DNA of 64,000 nt, taken from assembly GCA_020736575.1 (NCBI GenBank), contig JAGPYM010000014.1:868001-932000 (forward strand), read 5' to 3'. This document shows positions 17,184-29,081 of this stretch, piece after piece (within the stretch, counting starts at the first letter, position 1; each line of letters opens with the position of its first letter). The translations under genes were made by a program, and so were the position numbers. The notes under the pieces are model-generated. The model saw only the letters and a program-made list of their open reading frames with translations, did no database searches and was not told the DNA's origin. This DNA is from Thelonectria olida. Lineage: Eukaryota > Ascomycota > Sordariomycetes > Hypocreales > Nectriaceae.

Positions 17184-17282
17184 TGACGACATTGGGACTC
17201 GAACCCAAGAGGATTGCTCCACCAGGAATGGTTGTTAAGGTTGACCTTAACCTGGCGCCATAACCAACTCGGCCATATCGCC
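17184..17282 (-). tRNA. tRNA-Leu(AAG) with a 17-nt intron
   Basis: On the minus strand the acceptor stem GGCGATA pairs with TGTCGTC, with discriminator A. The D arm is GCCGAG...GGC. The anticodon stem CCAGG pairs with CCTGG around loop TTAAGG-T with anticodon AAG. The extra arm is long (class II) and pairs GGA with TCC. The T arm is TTGGG-TTCGAGT-CCCAA. A 17-nt intron interrupts after position 37 and contains CCTTAA, complementary to the anticodon loop TTAAGG, as expected for a bulge-helix-bulge precursor. Class II structure plus AAG identifies leucine. Confidence 0.93.
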
Positions 17283-17521
17283 GTAGGGTCTTGAGGACCC
17301 GCTTGATGGGAGCGTCGAAGCACAGGCGGCCCATATGCACTGGAGTGAGAGCCTCTGTCCTACCGTGCATCTTTGTATCGATGTCCTTCTGTGTTTTGAT
17401 AGATAACTATCCCTTCGATCATTTCAACCCTGGCGTTGGCTGGACAGTGGTGAGCGGTTGTAGCATCAATCAATCCTTAGGCGGCCCTCGATGTGTAAGT
17501 TGAAGCAAGGTAGCCTATGAT

Positions 17522-18899
17522 TCAACTAATGTTGAGACCATTTACCTCCCCATAGCCATTATACGCAATGCCGCGCAAGTTCCATTCGGATCGTGCCTGG
17601 TCCTGCATGTTCCCGCCTCTATCTGAAGCGCGGCTGAGAAGTCTCTGCCCAAGACCCTCTTCACACTTGACCCTGGCATCCCACAGACACCATGCCCACT
17701 TCAAGTCGTCCTTCTCCTCTGCGTCGCCTCCTCCAAACCGGAGTTCGGCGTCATGCCACGTAACCCCGTCGTCTGCGCTTACTTCAACTGCCGTAATCGG
17801 CCCTGATTTGTAGCCTGGAAGCGCGTAGCCGCGGACTTGAACCAGACCATTCTCATCTCTTTTGACGGTTGAGCCTTCTGTGGGAAGGCATATGGCCGAG
17901 TTGATTGGCATCTCCTGAAGTGGTGGCATCTTCGACCAGACATCATCTGCGGCTTCTGCCGTGTCTATTTCGGGTGGTAGAATCTTGTAGTCGCGTTGTT
18001 GATAATGATTTGAACTTTCTTCGAGTTGGACTTTGATGGAGTCGAGCCATTTGACTGATCGTACACCTGCGATGCCGGGAGCTATGATTCGTGCTGGATA
18101 CCCGTGATAAGCTGTGAGAGGTTCACCATTCATCTACAAATGGAAGGGGTCAGTGGTCATTCTTCAAAAGGTCGAAAAAGGCACAAGGTCGGCTTACGTC
18201 CAATGCCACCATCACATCGGCATCCTCTGCCATGGCCTTGTCGAGTGAGATACTTGATCCAAACCATTCCTCGTCTTCAGAGGGATTCTGGTGGCAGCTA
18301 AACTCGACGTGTGCTTGAGGCCAACTTGTTTGTGGGATTTCGACAACAGCCTTTAATAGAACATCCCGAAGTCGCGGTCCTGTCCACTTGCAGTTCATGA
18401 CGGCGCCGTCAAACCAGTCAATTCCTTGAACCTCCTTCACCAACGTTCTCATGGCATGTCGGCGATTGCCTGCGCACTGAAGTGCACATATCACTGAGTG
18501 CTGCTCGAAAGACTTTAAATCGGCTAGGGAGAGACTCAGTGGGTTGCGAACGGCGCCGTCGACGGAGATGTTATGACCTTGGGCTTTTATGATGGGAATC
18601 GGGCTATAATCATGACTTAGTGAGTGCTAGCAATACGATGACAAGACTGGCCTACCCATGATTCCGGTCGTACCCTTCGCTCTTGGTAATAAAGCTGTCT
18701 CAATGTCTGTCAGTCTCTCCCTGGCATCGTCAGATCACTGGTACGGATGTCTTCTCACCTCGACAGGAGATGCTGAGGAGACGGTTCGCGATTGAGTGGT
18801 TTCTCAATGGAGTATTGGTACTAAAAGATTCTTTAGCACCTTTGCGCTCCCCAATACGTGGACATTTCGCCTGACCTCCGTAGAGCTTGATGTCATCAT
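17522..18899 (-). CDS. Sulfite oxidase-type molybdopterin oxidoreductase
   Basis: Five exons fit: 18876-18899, 18759-18820, 18656-18694, 18198-18603 and 17522-18133, giving 380 residues. The small first exon (MMTSSSTE) and its GTCAGG donor are the weakest part. The Mo-pterin domain shows EKPLNREPSP, the segment GYDRNHGPIP, and LQCAGNRRHAM with the molybdenum-ligand Cys at about residue 85. MNGEPLTAYHGYPARI follows the last intron. The C-terminal half is the Mo-co dimerisation domain (VRGYALPGYKSGPI, VEVSADDGVTWHDAEL, WNLRGIAYNGYG). There is no cytochrome b5 domain, as in many fungal homologues. Family members oxidise sulfite to sulfate in sulfur amino-acid breakdown. The exact substrate and electron acceptor are not shown by the sequence. 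It is transcribed towards the tRNA. Confidence 0.87.
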
Positions 18900-20350
18900 A
18901 ATTGATATATCTGTTCCTGGGAGAATCGAATGTGACGGGAATCTTTGGGCCGCTTTTTGGGTTCTTAGATGTGAACTTTATACCAACGTCTCTGGCTCCT
19001 TGGAAGACGTCATGCTGCTGTCATCGCCACACTACGCCGACTTAATGTTAACGTTCTTACTGAGTGACAACGCCTCCTCTATCTCTAGTGCTGCCTGGCA
19101 TTCCGTTGGAGGTGCAAATGGAGAATGTGGGCGCCCGTTTGTTCACCTGCCGCGAGACTGAAATGGTCGCCTTTTACTCAGAGGACCTGTGCTTCTTTCT
19201 CAGGACCATGGAGATCACGATGGCTTCTGGAGGTATCTAATACAGGTAGTGACCCTCATCTTCACCAGCCGTCCTTCAAGACAGTGTCGCTGAATCGTAT
19301 TCGTCATGACAAATTCCATATGCGTACGTAGTTTTGAGTGATTTGTACTCGATGCTGTCATTTATAAGGACCCGGAGGTTAAATTCCTTTCGGCCCATTG
19401 TTATCTAACGACACTGCCCGTCGTCAGCGGTTAGGATGGACCTTGGGATCGTTGTTACCGAAATACCGACACTCCGACGAGATTTATTGTCCAAATGCTA
19501 GGTGGCCTGTGATTCGCTCGCTGAAGCCAATTTGGACAGGTTCTGTTCTCCTCAACTTCAGCACATCAAGGAGTATCTACAGAAACCCACAAATGTCGAT
19601 TGGTAGGTAATTACTGTCAATTCGATCGTACTGGGGCTTTCAGAGGATCCAACGACCGGGCCATTCGGGACAGCCGTCCGGGGGCGATAGTCCGGCTTAC
19701 AACTTAGCAGTCTTTCGGGCTTCGGGGCTATTCTCGCGTCTTCGAGCCGGTGTCTCAATATCCTATGGTCTGTTTAGTTACCTGCTTCTGGTACCTCTAC
19801 GTGACCTATGACCCCCCAGTGGTGCGCTTACCAAGTCATCCGGCAGTTCGTACAGATCTTCTGATTGAAATAACGTGGGCCGCTCAGAATCGTCCTCCTT
19901 TCGTCCCTTTCTCCGCAAGCACCTTTTCATGTGACAAGCTGAAAACCGGCATATTACAGTCATCTTTCGCTAGAAAGCTGGTTGGTCGGCCCGTCACGGG
20001 CCGAGACGCTTCATGGGCCCTTGGGTGCGGGGTGAAATACTACCTACCGAATAGACTAATCGATCGACAATGACACGGATGTCTAGTTCTGGGGTAAACG
20101 GACCATATTACCCCGCGCTCTATTTGTATTGTATGATTCCGGCACATAGGCCGAAGAAATAACAGACCAAGTCGCGAAAACTCTGTCGTCAAGATGTCCA
20201 GGGTTCGGGGATCCCGGAGCCCAGACTGGTCACTGCGTGCGATGAACAAGAAGATATAAACCCCTGCCGATTCGGCGACAAACTGTTTCATCACGGTGTC
20301 CAGTGGTCTGTTCTAACAAACAAGTCTTCTTCTGTGCATACTCAAAGACT
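18900..20350. other. Intergenic, divergent promoters
   Basis: This region lies between the 5' ends of sulfite oxidase (leftward) and the galactanase gene (rightward). No gene is recognised; open frames are all under 125 codons and carry no family signal. Confidence 0.5.
20253..20261 (+). promoter_or_regulatory. TATA-like box of the galactanase gene
   Basis: GATATAAAC lies about 90 bp before the ATG at 20351, the usual place for a fungal core promoter. The call is by position and sequence only. Confidence 0.4.
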
Positions 20351-21865
20351 ATGGGATTCATTCACCTCTACCAAGCTGGCCTATGGCTGTCCATGGCAGC
20401 GGCAACTCATGCCACCCTACAGATTGTCCCAGGAGCAACTTGGACGGCGGTAAGTTGTCTTCATTCTTCGGACAACCTGTGCACTCCGCATACTAATATT
20501 CTTCAAGACCAACACTGGGAGTCACATCCAAGCTCATGGAGCCGGAATCATCGAAGTGGCTGGAACCTATTACATGATAGGCGAGGACAAGACAGACGGA
20601 AGTCCGTTTCAAAACATTAACTGCTACTCGTCGACCAACCTCGTCGAATGGACCTTTGTCAACGCGCTTCTATCTCAAACCACCAGTGGTGATCTTGGAC
20701 CTAGTCGAGTGGTCGAACGCCCCAAGGTTATTTACAATGACGACACCTCGACCTATGTCATGTATCTGCATATCGACAGCTCGAACTATGGCGAAGCCAA
20801 AGTTGGCGTCGCGACTTCGGCCTCTGTGTGCGGAGACTACACCTATCGAGGCAGCTTCCAGCCTCTGGGGTTCCAGTCCCGAGATATTGGTCTCTACAAG
20901 GACGATGATGGGTCAGCGTACCTTCTTACTGAGGATGTGAGTGGCTCCTTGCATTGCTAATGTGTGATGCTAATGCTTGTGAGTAGCGTGCGAATGGTCT
21001 GAGAATCGATGCCCTCAGCGATGACTATCTCAATGTTACTGAGTCGGTGTACCTTTGGGACGAAAGCATCGAGTCTCCTGCCATTTTGAAGAAGGACGGT
21101 ATCTACTTTATGTTTGGATCCCATCTTACTGGATGGAACCCCAACGACAACGTATGTCCCCAATCCATGTGTCACGGAAACCATGAGACTAAATTGCAAC
21201 AGGTCTACAGCTACGCCGAGTCCCTCTCCGGACCATGGTCGGACTGGACAGAGTTCGCTGACGACGGATCAAACACGTACACGTCGCAGACATCTTTCAT
21301 CCTACCCCTCGGCGACTCCGCCATTTACATGGGCGATCGCTGGGTGTCAACGAACCTCATGAGAAGCACCTACATCTGGCTGCCCCTCGAAATCTCCGGC
21401 AACAGCGTGTGGATGAGCAACCGCGTCAACTGGGTTCCCGACGTGAGCGCGGGATCATGGAGCGCAGCGCCGACGGAGAGCGACTACGAAGGCGAAGACG
21501 CGACACTCTCCAACGGCGCCGTCTCGGTCTCGTGCTCCGGGTGTAGCGGTAGCGCGGCAGCGGGATACATCGGCGGCTCCAGCGGCGGGACGGTGACGTT
21601 TTCCGGCGTCGAGAGCGATGCGACGACGCGGACGACGATTAGGATTAGGCACGCAAACGGGGACAGCGCGCAGCGGTATGCGACGGTGACTGTCAACGGG
21701 GAGAGTCAGGAGATTGCTTTTCTGCCGACTGGAGGCGGACAAGTGACTGGCAGCAGTGTGGTCCATTGCAGTTTGAAGTCGGGGTCTGGCAACACTGTGG
21801 TCATCACGACGGAGGGAGGGTCGTACGGGCCTGATATTGATCGCATCTTTGTGCCAGTAGATTAA
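20351..21865 (+). CDS. Secreted exo-beta-1,3-galactanase (GH43_24 + CBM35)
   Basis: Exons 20351-20449, 20508-20936, 20987-21151 and 21203-21865 give 451 residues. A signal peptide (MGFIHLYQAGLWLSMAAATHA) precedes TLQIVPGATWT. The GH43 domain carries AHGAGII, GEDKTDG, VVERPKVI, SSNYGEAKVGVAT, GFQSRD and AIYMGDRW. It resembles the Phanerochaete enzyme Pc1,3Gal43A closely. That enzyme lacks the usual catalytic base and uses Glu and Gln; the equivalents here are Glu103 (ERPKV), Glu205 (IESPA) and Gln260 (TSQTSF). The C-terminal 125 residues, from YEGEDA, form a CBM35-like beta-sandwich with GYIG, GTVTFSG and the RHANGDSAQRYATVTVNG strand region. It should act outside the cell on the beta-1,3-galactan backbone of arabinogalactan. 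All introns are 50-58 bp and one has a perfect TACTAAT branch site. Base composition of the last exon is more GC-rich. Confidence 0.88.
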
Positions 21866-22792
21866 ATGACTGGTCAGCTACCCAAGAGAGCGATTCTAAG
21901 AGAAATTGGGTGCTACTCGGATTTAAAGAGGGCTTTCTTCGAGAACGCATTGATTGAAACTCGGAAATGCAGGCTTCACGGAGCAAAATGCCCACCAACT
22001 CCATGCCGCAGCTGCAGTGTCGTATGTTGGCTGACTTGTTCGCAACCCCTCAGCTTGCTTGCTATCCAGTTCAAGCAATTGGAATTTTCTCGAGGCGGAA
22101 TTCTGCACTGTAGATTGGCTGCGCTGGCGCTCCTCGTATGCACCTCAGCGCACTTGTGACTTCAGCCACCGAAATGCCCACATTTCAACATCGTGTGTGG
22201 CCAATTGACGGGCTGAGATGAATCAAAATGCCTTATTCTTGTTGGGACTTTGCTTTCTTAGCTTGAACAGGCTGACGGGCAGAGTGTGATTGTCTCTGAT
22301 GAAACAAGCCTCGCTTTTCCAGACAAAAAGCCTCGGCGCCAACGCTGACACGTAACTCAATCTGTTTGTCAGTTTATTGTCCAGAAGTGAGAATCCAGCA
22401 ACATGTGTTGAAACAGTTGAACTGCCGACGTTGTTATGCGCGTTGCTGCCGATGCCAAGCTACCTCGACTACAGATAAGCCACCCTCTCCGGCATGCATT
22501 TCGCCTTGTGCTGCCAAAGGTAGGTAGGTGTTGAATCTGGCCGCTGCTGACGTGGCGGGTATGTGCGCCTTACAATTACCCAGCGAGGCCCAGCACTTCT
22601 CTTTTTGATTCATCAAAGAGACATTGGCATTTCTCTGATCCTCCACGAACGACAGCACGTCATCGCCAGGCTCTCCCTAGCTGATCCGGCACGATAGTCG
22701 CTCCTGCGGCTGCCGGAGGCCAGACATCCTACGATCCACCACGTCCAACACTACCATTATACGAGCGAGGTCGATTGCACAGGCAGGCCGCC
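21866..22792. other. Intergenic, promoter of the ankyrin gene
   Basis: No gene is recognised. It holds the galactanase 3' flank and the upstream region of the ankyrin protein gene. Confidence 0.5.
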
Positions 22793-25719
22793 ATGGAGGT
22801 GCTCGGAGCAGTCGCAAGCGCCGTGACCTTGGCCGAGGTGGCACTCAAGGGCGCAAAATTTCTGCGAGGCATTCCCGAGATTCAGGACGAATACAAAGAG
22901 CTGGTCCGAGAGGCAAGTTCTTCTTTGGGGTTCGATGTCTGTCCCGAAGTCATCTATGTGCTGACGCTGCTGGTAGATTGCCCTCATCAAAGATACAGCT
23001 CAGGATGCTCAGACAAGACTCGGCTCGTTCGGTCAAGGCAACTCGGCAAACATGCTGACCACACAGGCACGAATTCAACAAACCATCACCGAAATGGAGA
23101 CCATCATCAGCGAACTCGAAGAGATCGAGTCCGACTGCCGAAAGTCCTCGGCCAATAACGACGTTAAGGCCAAGAAACGTAAATGGATTCCGAATCGCAG
23201 CAAGATCTCGAAACTTCTCGACAGGGCTCGCCGAGCGAAAACTGACCTGGTCGATGCGATGCAATGGCAACACAATACGGAAAGTTCAGGTCAAGCGACG
23301 AAGATCTCCGACCAAACGACAAAGATTTCGAGTCAAACAATGAAGATCTCCAACCGAACGACAGAGATTTCAAATCAAACGACGCAAATCCTGGATCAAA
23401 ATACGCAGATCCTGGATCAAAACGCTGCTCAATTAGCTTTTCTCTTGCAGTACGCCTTCTGCATCAGCCCTCAACTGATGAATCCTTTCTTGCTCACATA
23501 TCCGGTAGGTTTCGATCAGACTTCTTTAGCGAGCTCAGTAGTCTAGTTCAGAACTCCAAGGACTCGCAAAGGATTCAGGAGTTGCCTGAAACAGATGATA
23601 GCAACCCGAGCCTCGTTGATGACGAAGATTCCGACAAGCAAGAAGAGTCAACTCTGCAACTGGATGACATTGGTAGTCGGCCAGTAACAAAATCAAGATT
23701 CGAAGGCTTCAACGTTATTGAACAGCTCTCACTAATGAAGTGCCCGCCGAACTGCCGATGTAGATGTCATTCCGAATCCTACCGTCACCGAAGTCCACGT
23801 TGGGCGCAGCAAATGATAGGGTCCTGGCTGCTGAGCTATCGCTCGGGATCCGATCAAGGCAGGGCTCGGTGGGATCTTCAATGCGCGTGCAGCAAACAAG
23901 GGTACATCGCATTGGAATGTCGACTGCCGCAGTGGCTGCGGAGACTGGGTGTGTTCCCTAAACCCTCGTCAACAATAAGATACGCGTTACGGCTTACTAG
24001 AACAATATCTCATACCGAATTTGTATGGGTTCTACTTCATGAACCCGTGGCGAAGTTGGAGTCCTTTATCCAACGAGGTGAAGTTGTGCTCCCTGATGAT
24101 CAAGGTGAGGATGGAGCCGGCTTAGTTGAGGTGAGAATGCCGGGTCCCGACGCTTTCGGTGAGTTCTAATTAATATGGCGATGATAGTGTGCAATCAGCT
24201 TCAGGGCTTTTGAGATATTAGAACTGCTACTCCAGCAGTGGGCGAATCTGCTTCCGAGGCAAGGGCTCTCGAGGTGGGTTCTTGAATCAATTACATATGA
24301 GATGAGAGGCTGATGACTGGTAGGCGCGTACTATTTGTGATGAACCGTAGATTACTCGATCAAAAGACCTTTCCTCTCAGTGATCACCAGCAACGGCTTC
24401 TTGGGAAAGTGGCATTACATGTCGACGATGGAGAGGAATTCGTGACGACGAAACTCCATAAGGCAGCGGCGGAGTGTCGCGGTATTGACGAGGCTCTTCT
24501 TGAAGACTCGTCGGCAATTGACGAGCTTGGCGCCATTGGAGACACTCCTCTCATGCTCGCAATAACAGCACCATTTCCTAAAGGTGACCGAGTTGAGGCG
24601 TTGCAGAAGTTGATTGATGCCAAGGCCGACGTCAACGGAAGGAATTACGTGGGAAGGACGCCACTTCACTTTGCTGCATACCTTGGAGATACAAAATGCA
24701 TGCAACGACTACTCGACGCAAATTGTCGCATCGATGAACGGGATGATTCTGGCAACACTCCATTGCATCTCGCTGTGGGACGTGGAAGCGCAGACGCCGT
24801 TCGGTTGCTCCTGCAAAATGGTGCATCCGCCTCAACTCGCAATTTGTGGGGCCAAACGCCGTTGCACCGTCTCGCATCGAGGACGACCAACTCACAGGAA
24901 ACTGAGCAACTATCACGTCTTTTGCTCAAAGCAGAAAATATCAACCTCGATGCGAAGAATTCGATAGGACAGATACCGGTCTTGTCTACATTACGCTCTG
25001 ACTATTTACCGGTCCTACGTTGTCTCGTTGAAGCTGGGGCGTCCCTGGCACCCATCACTGACCGTTCGTGGGGTGTCTTGCACTATGCAGCAGCGTATGC
25101 CACTTCAGATACTCTGCGCTACCTCGCACACTTGGACTTGGACAGCAGTTCAGGCATTGACACTGACCTTCGGGATTCATCCAACTGTACCCCTTGGGAT
25201 ATTTTTCTTCAATCTTTCTACCGACCCCCATGGAGCAACTGGAGGAGATGCACTTCCGATGACCAGTCTGCCTTTGTCCAACTCTACCAAGCCATCAGAG
25301 ACAGAAATCTTCAACACGAAATCTCCGTCTTAGAACACGTTCTCCACGCCCTACCCGCACATGTTCCAACAGTTTGCAATACTCTCAACAGCCTTAGCAA
25401 ACAAAAGGCAGACTGTCATGTCATGGACTCATCAGCTTGGTATCGAGCCGTCAGCTCCAAACTTCGAACGGGAGAACAGGACGCCGCCATTCACGACATG
25501 GAGGACTATCTGGATGATTTGAGATATGAATTGGATATTTCGCTTTGGGATGAGCTCAATGAGTGGCTCCATGGGAATAGAGAGGGAGACAGTGATGATT
25601 CATTTGAGCAAGAATATTGCGAGGGTGAGGATGATGAGTTATCCGCAAACGACGGCGACGAGCAGGATGAAGACGAATGGGTTACCTCTGAGGAAGAGAG
25701 TGATGATGGACAGGACTAG
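22793..25719 (+). CDS. Ankyrin-repeat protein with STAND-type helical N-terminus
   Basis: Proposed exons are 22793-22912, 22977-23504, 23552-24130, 24188-24273 and 24324-25719, giving 902 residues. Residues 1-145 start MEVLGAVASAVTLAEVALKG and are helical, like the N-terminal bundle of fungal STAND/ankyrin proteins. Residues 146-192 are seven-residue repeats (see repeat entry). Around 280 is a Cys/His motif CPPNCRCRCH typical of this fungal ankyrin family, followed by a Trp/Leu-rich segment. About six ankyrin repeats (GDTPLMLAI, GRTPLHFAAYLGD, GNTPLHLAVGRGS, GQTPLHRLAS and weaker ones) span about 510-730. The last 50 residues are very acidic. Intron 1 has a GC donor (GAG|GCAAGT...TAG). The intron at 23505-23551 is the least certain; it is needed to join two frames and has no good branch site. 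It probably acts in protein-protein interaction, perhaps recognition; no enzyme domain is seen. Confidence 0.75.
23292..23417 (+). repeat. Six in-frame 21-bp units encoding a heptad repeat
   Basis: Six tandem 21-bp units encode QATKISD, QTTKISS, QTMKISN, RTTEISN, QTTQILD and QNTQILD. The isoleucine in the fifth position of each heptad and polar residues elsewhere suggest an extended helix or coiled coil. The units differ at several bases, so the array is not recent but could vary in copy number between strains. Confidence 0.85.
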
Positions 25720-26039
25720 AAATTACGAGAATCACATTGGCGACGTAACAATGGAACTGAGGGCATTGCTAAGGCTGAACCCGCCGGGCTTGATTAGGTG
25801 GTGAGAAGGGTGTTTTCTTGCAGTTAGTTATTACCTCGCCGGGCTTCCCTCCCTGATTACGCTGCGAAACATTAGTCAACTACATATGGTCCTGCAAATC
25901 CGCGCCATACCCCTTATCTTGGGGACCTGTGGGTATTGGAACCCAGACAAAACATGTAGGTGTAACACAATCACAAAGCCGAACATTCAGCAACATCTTC
26001 TCATCACCTAGGCCAGTCTCCCAATTTGTTCTCTCTCAA

Positions 26040-27290
26040 ACTATATCTGATAACCTTGATACTCTCACTCGCCGTTGGATAAAGCTTAGAAAGTTCTGTC
26101 AGGACTGTCATACATTGCCTGAATCCCTCAGCAGTGTGATGGCGTCTCTCCAGCCTTCCATTCTTTATATGTAGAATATGAACCAGTTGCTGTTAATATC
26201 ACCAATATACCCGTTGACGGTAAAAACCTTTCCAGATCAAGTTAGTGAAGCTGAGACGCCATTCTAGTGATATTCATAGCGGCTTCCCGCGCTCGGCAAC
26301 GGGACATGTGCTGTACTTCTCGCAAAGGAAGCGAATGAGACCACTGGGAAGAAGTGGTTGGCAAAATGCGCGTGCGGTGGAGCAAAGAAACAGTCTCATG
26401 ATACAATAAATGGATAAAGGTTCGCTGGACAGCGATGGCAGAGTTCCCGATCTGTGTGTCTATCGCAGTCAGAGTCCGGAATTGACAAGCATCAGGAAAA
26501 GACTCGGCCCACGCAAAGAGTGCCTCGTCCAGGTGGTTAAACCTCGCTCAGCTCAAGTTGGTCCCTTGCAACTGAACGGCCAACTACCCTCTGCTGCGAC
26601 TTGAGATTGAACCGGCTTAGAGAGTACCATTGCGAACTTTTAATGTGGCTAATGCACACGCAAAGCTCTGATATGGCGATGGAGATGGCTGTAATTTGTC
26701 TCTGCATGCTAATGTCTCGTATGACTTTGCACTGCTCTGAGATAATGGTGATCTCGTCGAGAAGAATGCGAAGCTCGAAATCGCTCTGTTCCAGCATGGG
26801 AACATCGGCGTCTTCGACTCGAAGCTGGGTTGGTCTTCGGTGTTCCAAAGGAAGGAGCTGCTGCCGCAAGAAACAAGATTACCATACCCTTTTCCGTAAC
26901 TTGCGTTCCGAAGGTGACATGTGACCAATATGTGGCTCGAGGTGTAGATCAATTGTCAGGGCGAGAGAGATTGCGGCTCCTGTCAGTACCAAGAGTCTCT
27001 ATGGTTGCCGCCTGCCCCATTCCAGTATGTCATTAGAAGTAGAACCTGAACTTGCGTCAGGCGATCTGACTCATAATCGAGTTCACCGAGAGTCTAAGTT
27101 TAATGAGTATTGGCTTGTCTGGTTGGTCATAATACCACGCACCTACCCTTGTTCTTCGAAATAGCGAAGCCTGAGCCTCCCTACGATCCGAGTAGTCTTC
27201 TAGAAGATACTGGGTGTCGACAAAAGTCGAGGCCCCAAACATGACTGCTTGGTATAGTGACTTGTCCTTTCAATCCTGTGAGGTCTTGAA
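26040..27290 (-). pseudogene. Broken fungal-specific transcription factor (Zn2Cys6 middle-homology region)
   Basis: Reading leftward from about 27290, fragments match the fungal_trans domain of cutinase-regulator-like (CTF1-type) factors in order: MFGASTFVDTQYLLEDYSD; after an intron DYESDRLTQVQVLLLMTYW; DSWY; then in another frame TGAAISLALTIDLH and MSPSERKLRKRVW; RRPTQLRVEDADVPML; ISELCVCISHIKSSQ; FNHLDEALFAWAESFPDAC; and a degenerate end. Between DSWY and TGAA one base is missing (tggtactgacagg, expected W-T). KRVW is followed by TAA where the family has WSCF. Further stops follow after MASQLH. No intact Zn2Cys6 cluster was found upstream. It sits at the edge of a run of broken metabolic genes and may have been their regulator (inference). 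The outer limits are approximate. Confidence 0.72.
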
Positions 27291-28017
27291 CTATTTCGAG
27301 GGATTTGTGCAATTCCAAAAGCGGTAGTTGTGGGTGCACAAACTTAACGAAGGCTCGGAGTAGTGCAATCCTTGGCGTTCCAATTTGCTATTTCTCACTG
27401 TTAGGTCCACTCAGCCTGTGAGGCCAACCTGTGCTATGTTCTATTTTCCGCCTGACTTGTCGGTCACTTTATCTGGCCTCACATTGCATACGGGGCTCAC
27501 GAAAAGCGATTCAGATTAAACTCAGACTGTGCTATGCCTATACTCCCCTATTGGAAGCTGAATCGTCCGCTTGGGTCAACTGTGTTAGTAACAAGTCCTT
27601 ACGTACGTACATAGTGGCGACCTAGTGGCGTTAATTACTGCTAAATGCTGATGCCGAGTACATTCGTATCTAAGTACATATGACACATGCGTTATACCAA
27701 AGCTTCGGTCCGGTTTGAATATGGCCTAGCTTAATCGTCCCCGGAATTACTAGATACGTAGTTGATGGATATGGGACACTCTCATGCTTATCTCAGTGCC
27801 TGACCGAGCCACGCCACTGCTCGTCAGAAACCCGGGTAGATAACGATTCATCACTACGCTATGTTGCCCATGTTTATGAGGTGACTCTTGCTGCATCATG
27901 CAAGGAGCTTCAATGAGATTTAAGTAGAAGAGTAGGGCGTCCGAAGTAGATACAGCGTGAAAGGCTCGAACCAGTAACAACTGTGCTGCTACATCTCTAT
28001 CCCCAGAATGAACTCGT
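27291..28017. other. Intergenic; possibly remnants of the regulator's 5' part
   Basis: No clear gene. The upstream coding part of the transcription-factor pseudogene should lie here, but I could not recognise a zinc cluster (CX2CX6C pattern) in any frame. Confidence 0.4.
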
Positions 28018-29081
28018 CTAAACTGAGTTCGAGTTATCAGCGCAAGACCAGGGGACCGAACCTCCGGAAGCCTTATACGAATCGATAATGCCGACAACAG
28101 AACCATAAGTATCGCCAATCATCAAAAAGGTTTCCTAGATGATCACAAATACACTCCAGGCAACCATAAGAGCCCACCGAAGGGAGGGGTTCCTTCTCCC
28201 TTCAGTCCATTTGTCATAGAGCCACATGCAACCCATAGGCTGAAACGATAAAAGCGTGCCTAGCAGGGCGCCAATTAGGGAAACGAGGCCACCAAACACC
28301 GGAATGCCACTGACAATGAGAAAAGCGATGATTGTAGTTCCGAGTGTGCAACTAAGCCAGGTTCCCCAATGGATAGCACTGTTGGAAGCAAGGTGCTTAC
28401 ATCCGCGCAAGATACGCACAATAGTATACTTGGCCACAAACTAAGATCGATTAGCAGAGATTCGGGAGAGGTGGCGGGGTTCCTACGTGGATCACAAGAG
28501 TAATAGCGGCAATCAAGCCCGGGAGAGCCAGGACATAAGCAATCTTTTTGACAGTTACGCCAGCCGAGCCCAGAGCAGGCGTGGCAACGTAAGGGCCGCA
28601 GAAGTAATAGACCATACAGCCAATGGCAATGTAGACCGCGGTTACGGCACCCTGGCACACCATCAATGCCCAGGTAAAATGTCGAGGCTCGCGCATTTCA
28701 GAAGCGATAGAGAAAAGAGCCGGAGTGCAGCGTCAGGTCGGTCTTGGATACCAACGGCAATGGTGACGACAAAGACTTGGGAGGGTCAAAATCCAGATAA
28801 CAGACAGGAGGAAAAGACTCACTAGAAGAAAGAATGCAGACTAGTCCAAGCCACGCAAGCCAACTTATGCGGTGCAGTGTGCGAATACTCGAGAGTAAGA
28901 ATCCGATAATAGCGGCAAGGGCGAGGAAGGCAGCAGTGCATGCATCATGAGTCGACAAGGCGTTCAACCCGATAGAGATGCTTAGCATGCCCGATCCGGC
29001 CACAAGATGAAATCTGGACAAAACATGAGCGCTGAGTTTTAACTTAGAATAAGGTAGAAGGCCTATAGAGACAAAATGCAA
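28018..29081 (-). pseudogene. Broken AAAP-family amino-acid permease
   Basis: Minus-strand fragments follow an AAAP (transmembrane amino-acid transporter) protein from its middle to the C-terminus. They are HLVAGSGMLSISIGLNALS, ALAAIIGFLLSSIRTLHRIS, FVVTIAVGIQDRPD, EMREPRHFTWALMVCQG, AKYTIVRILRG, FGGLVSLIGALLGTLLSFQP, and finally MIGDTYGSVVGIIDSY ending in CADNSNSV. Two normal introns remain recognisable. Single-base losses shift the frame between IQDRPDAA and ALFSIASEM (about 28718) and between WSVFVII and GNLLMIGD (about 28136). The first two or three transmembrane segments could not be found. I therefore call it a 5'-truncated pseudogene. A living copy would be a plasma-membrane amino-acid transporter. 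Confidence 0.72.

Noticed and set aside
23264..23550. Second open frame through the heptad array (RPNDKDFESNNEDLQPNDRD type)
   Set aside because: The other frame continues the helical bundle in phase from exon 2; this one is used only after 23552.
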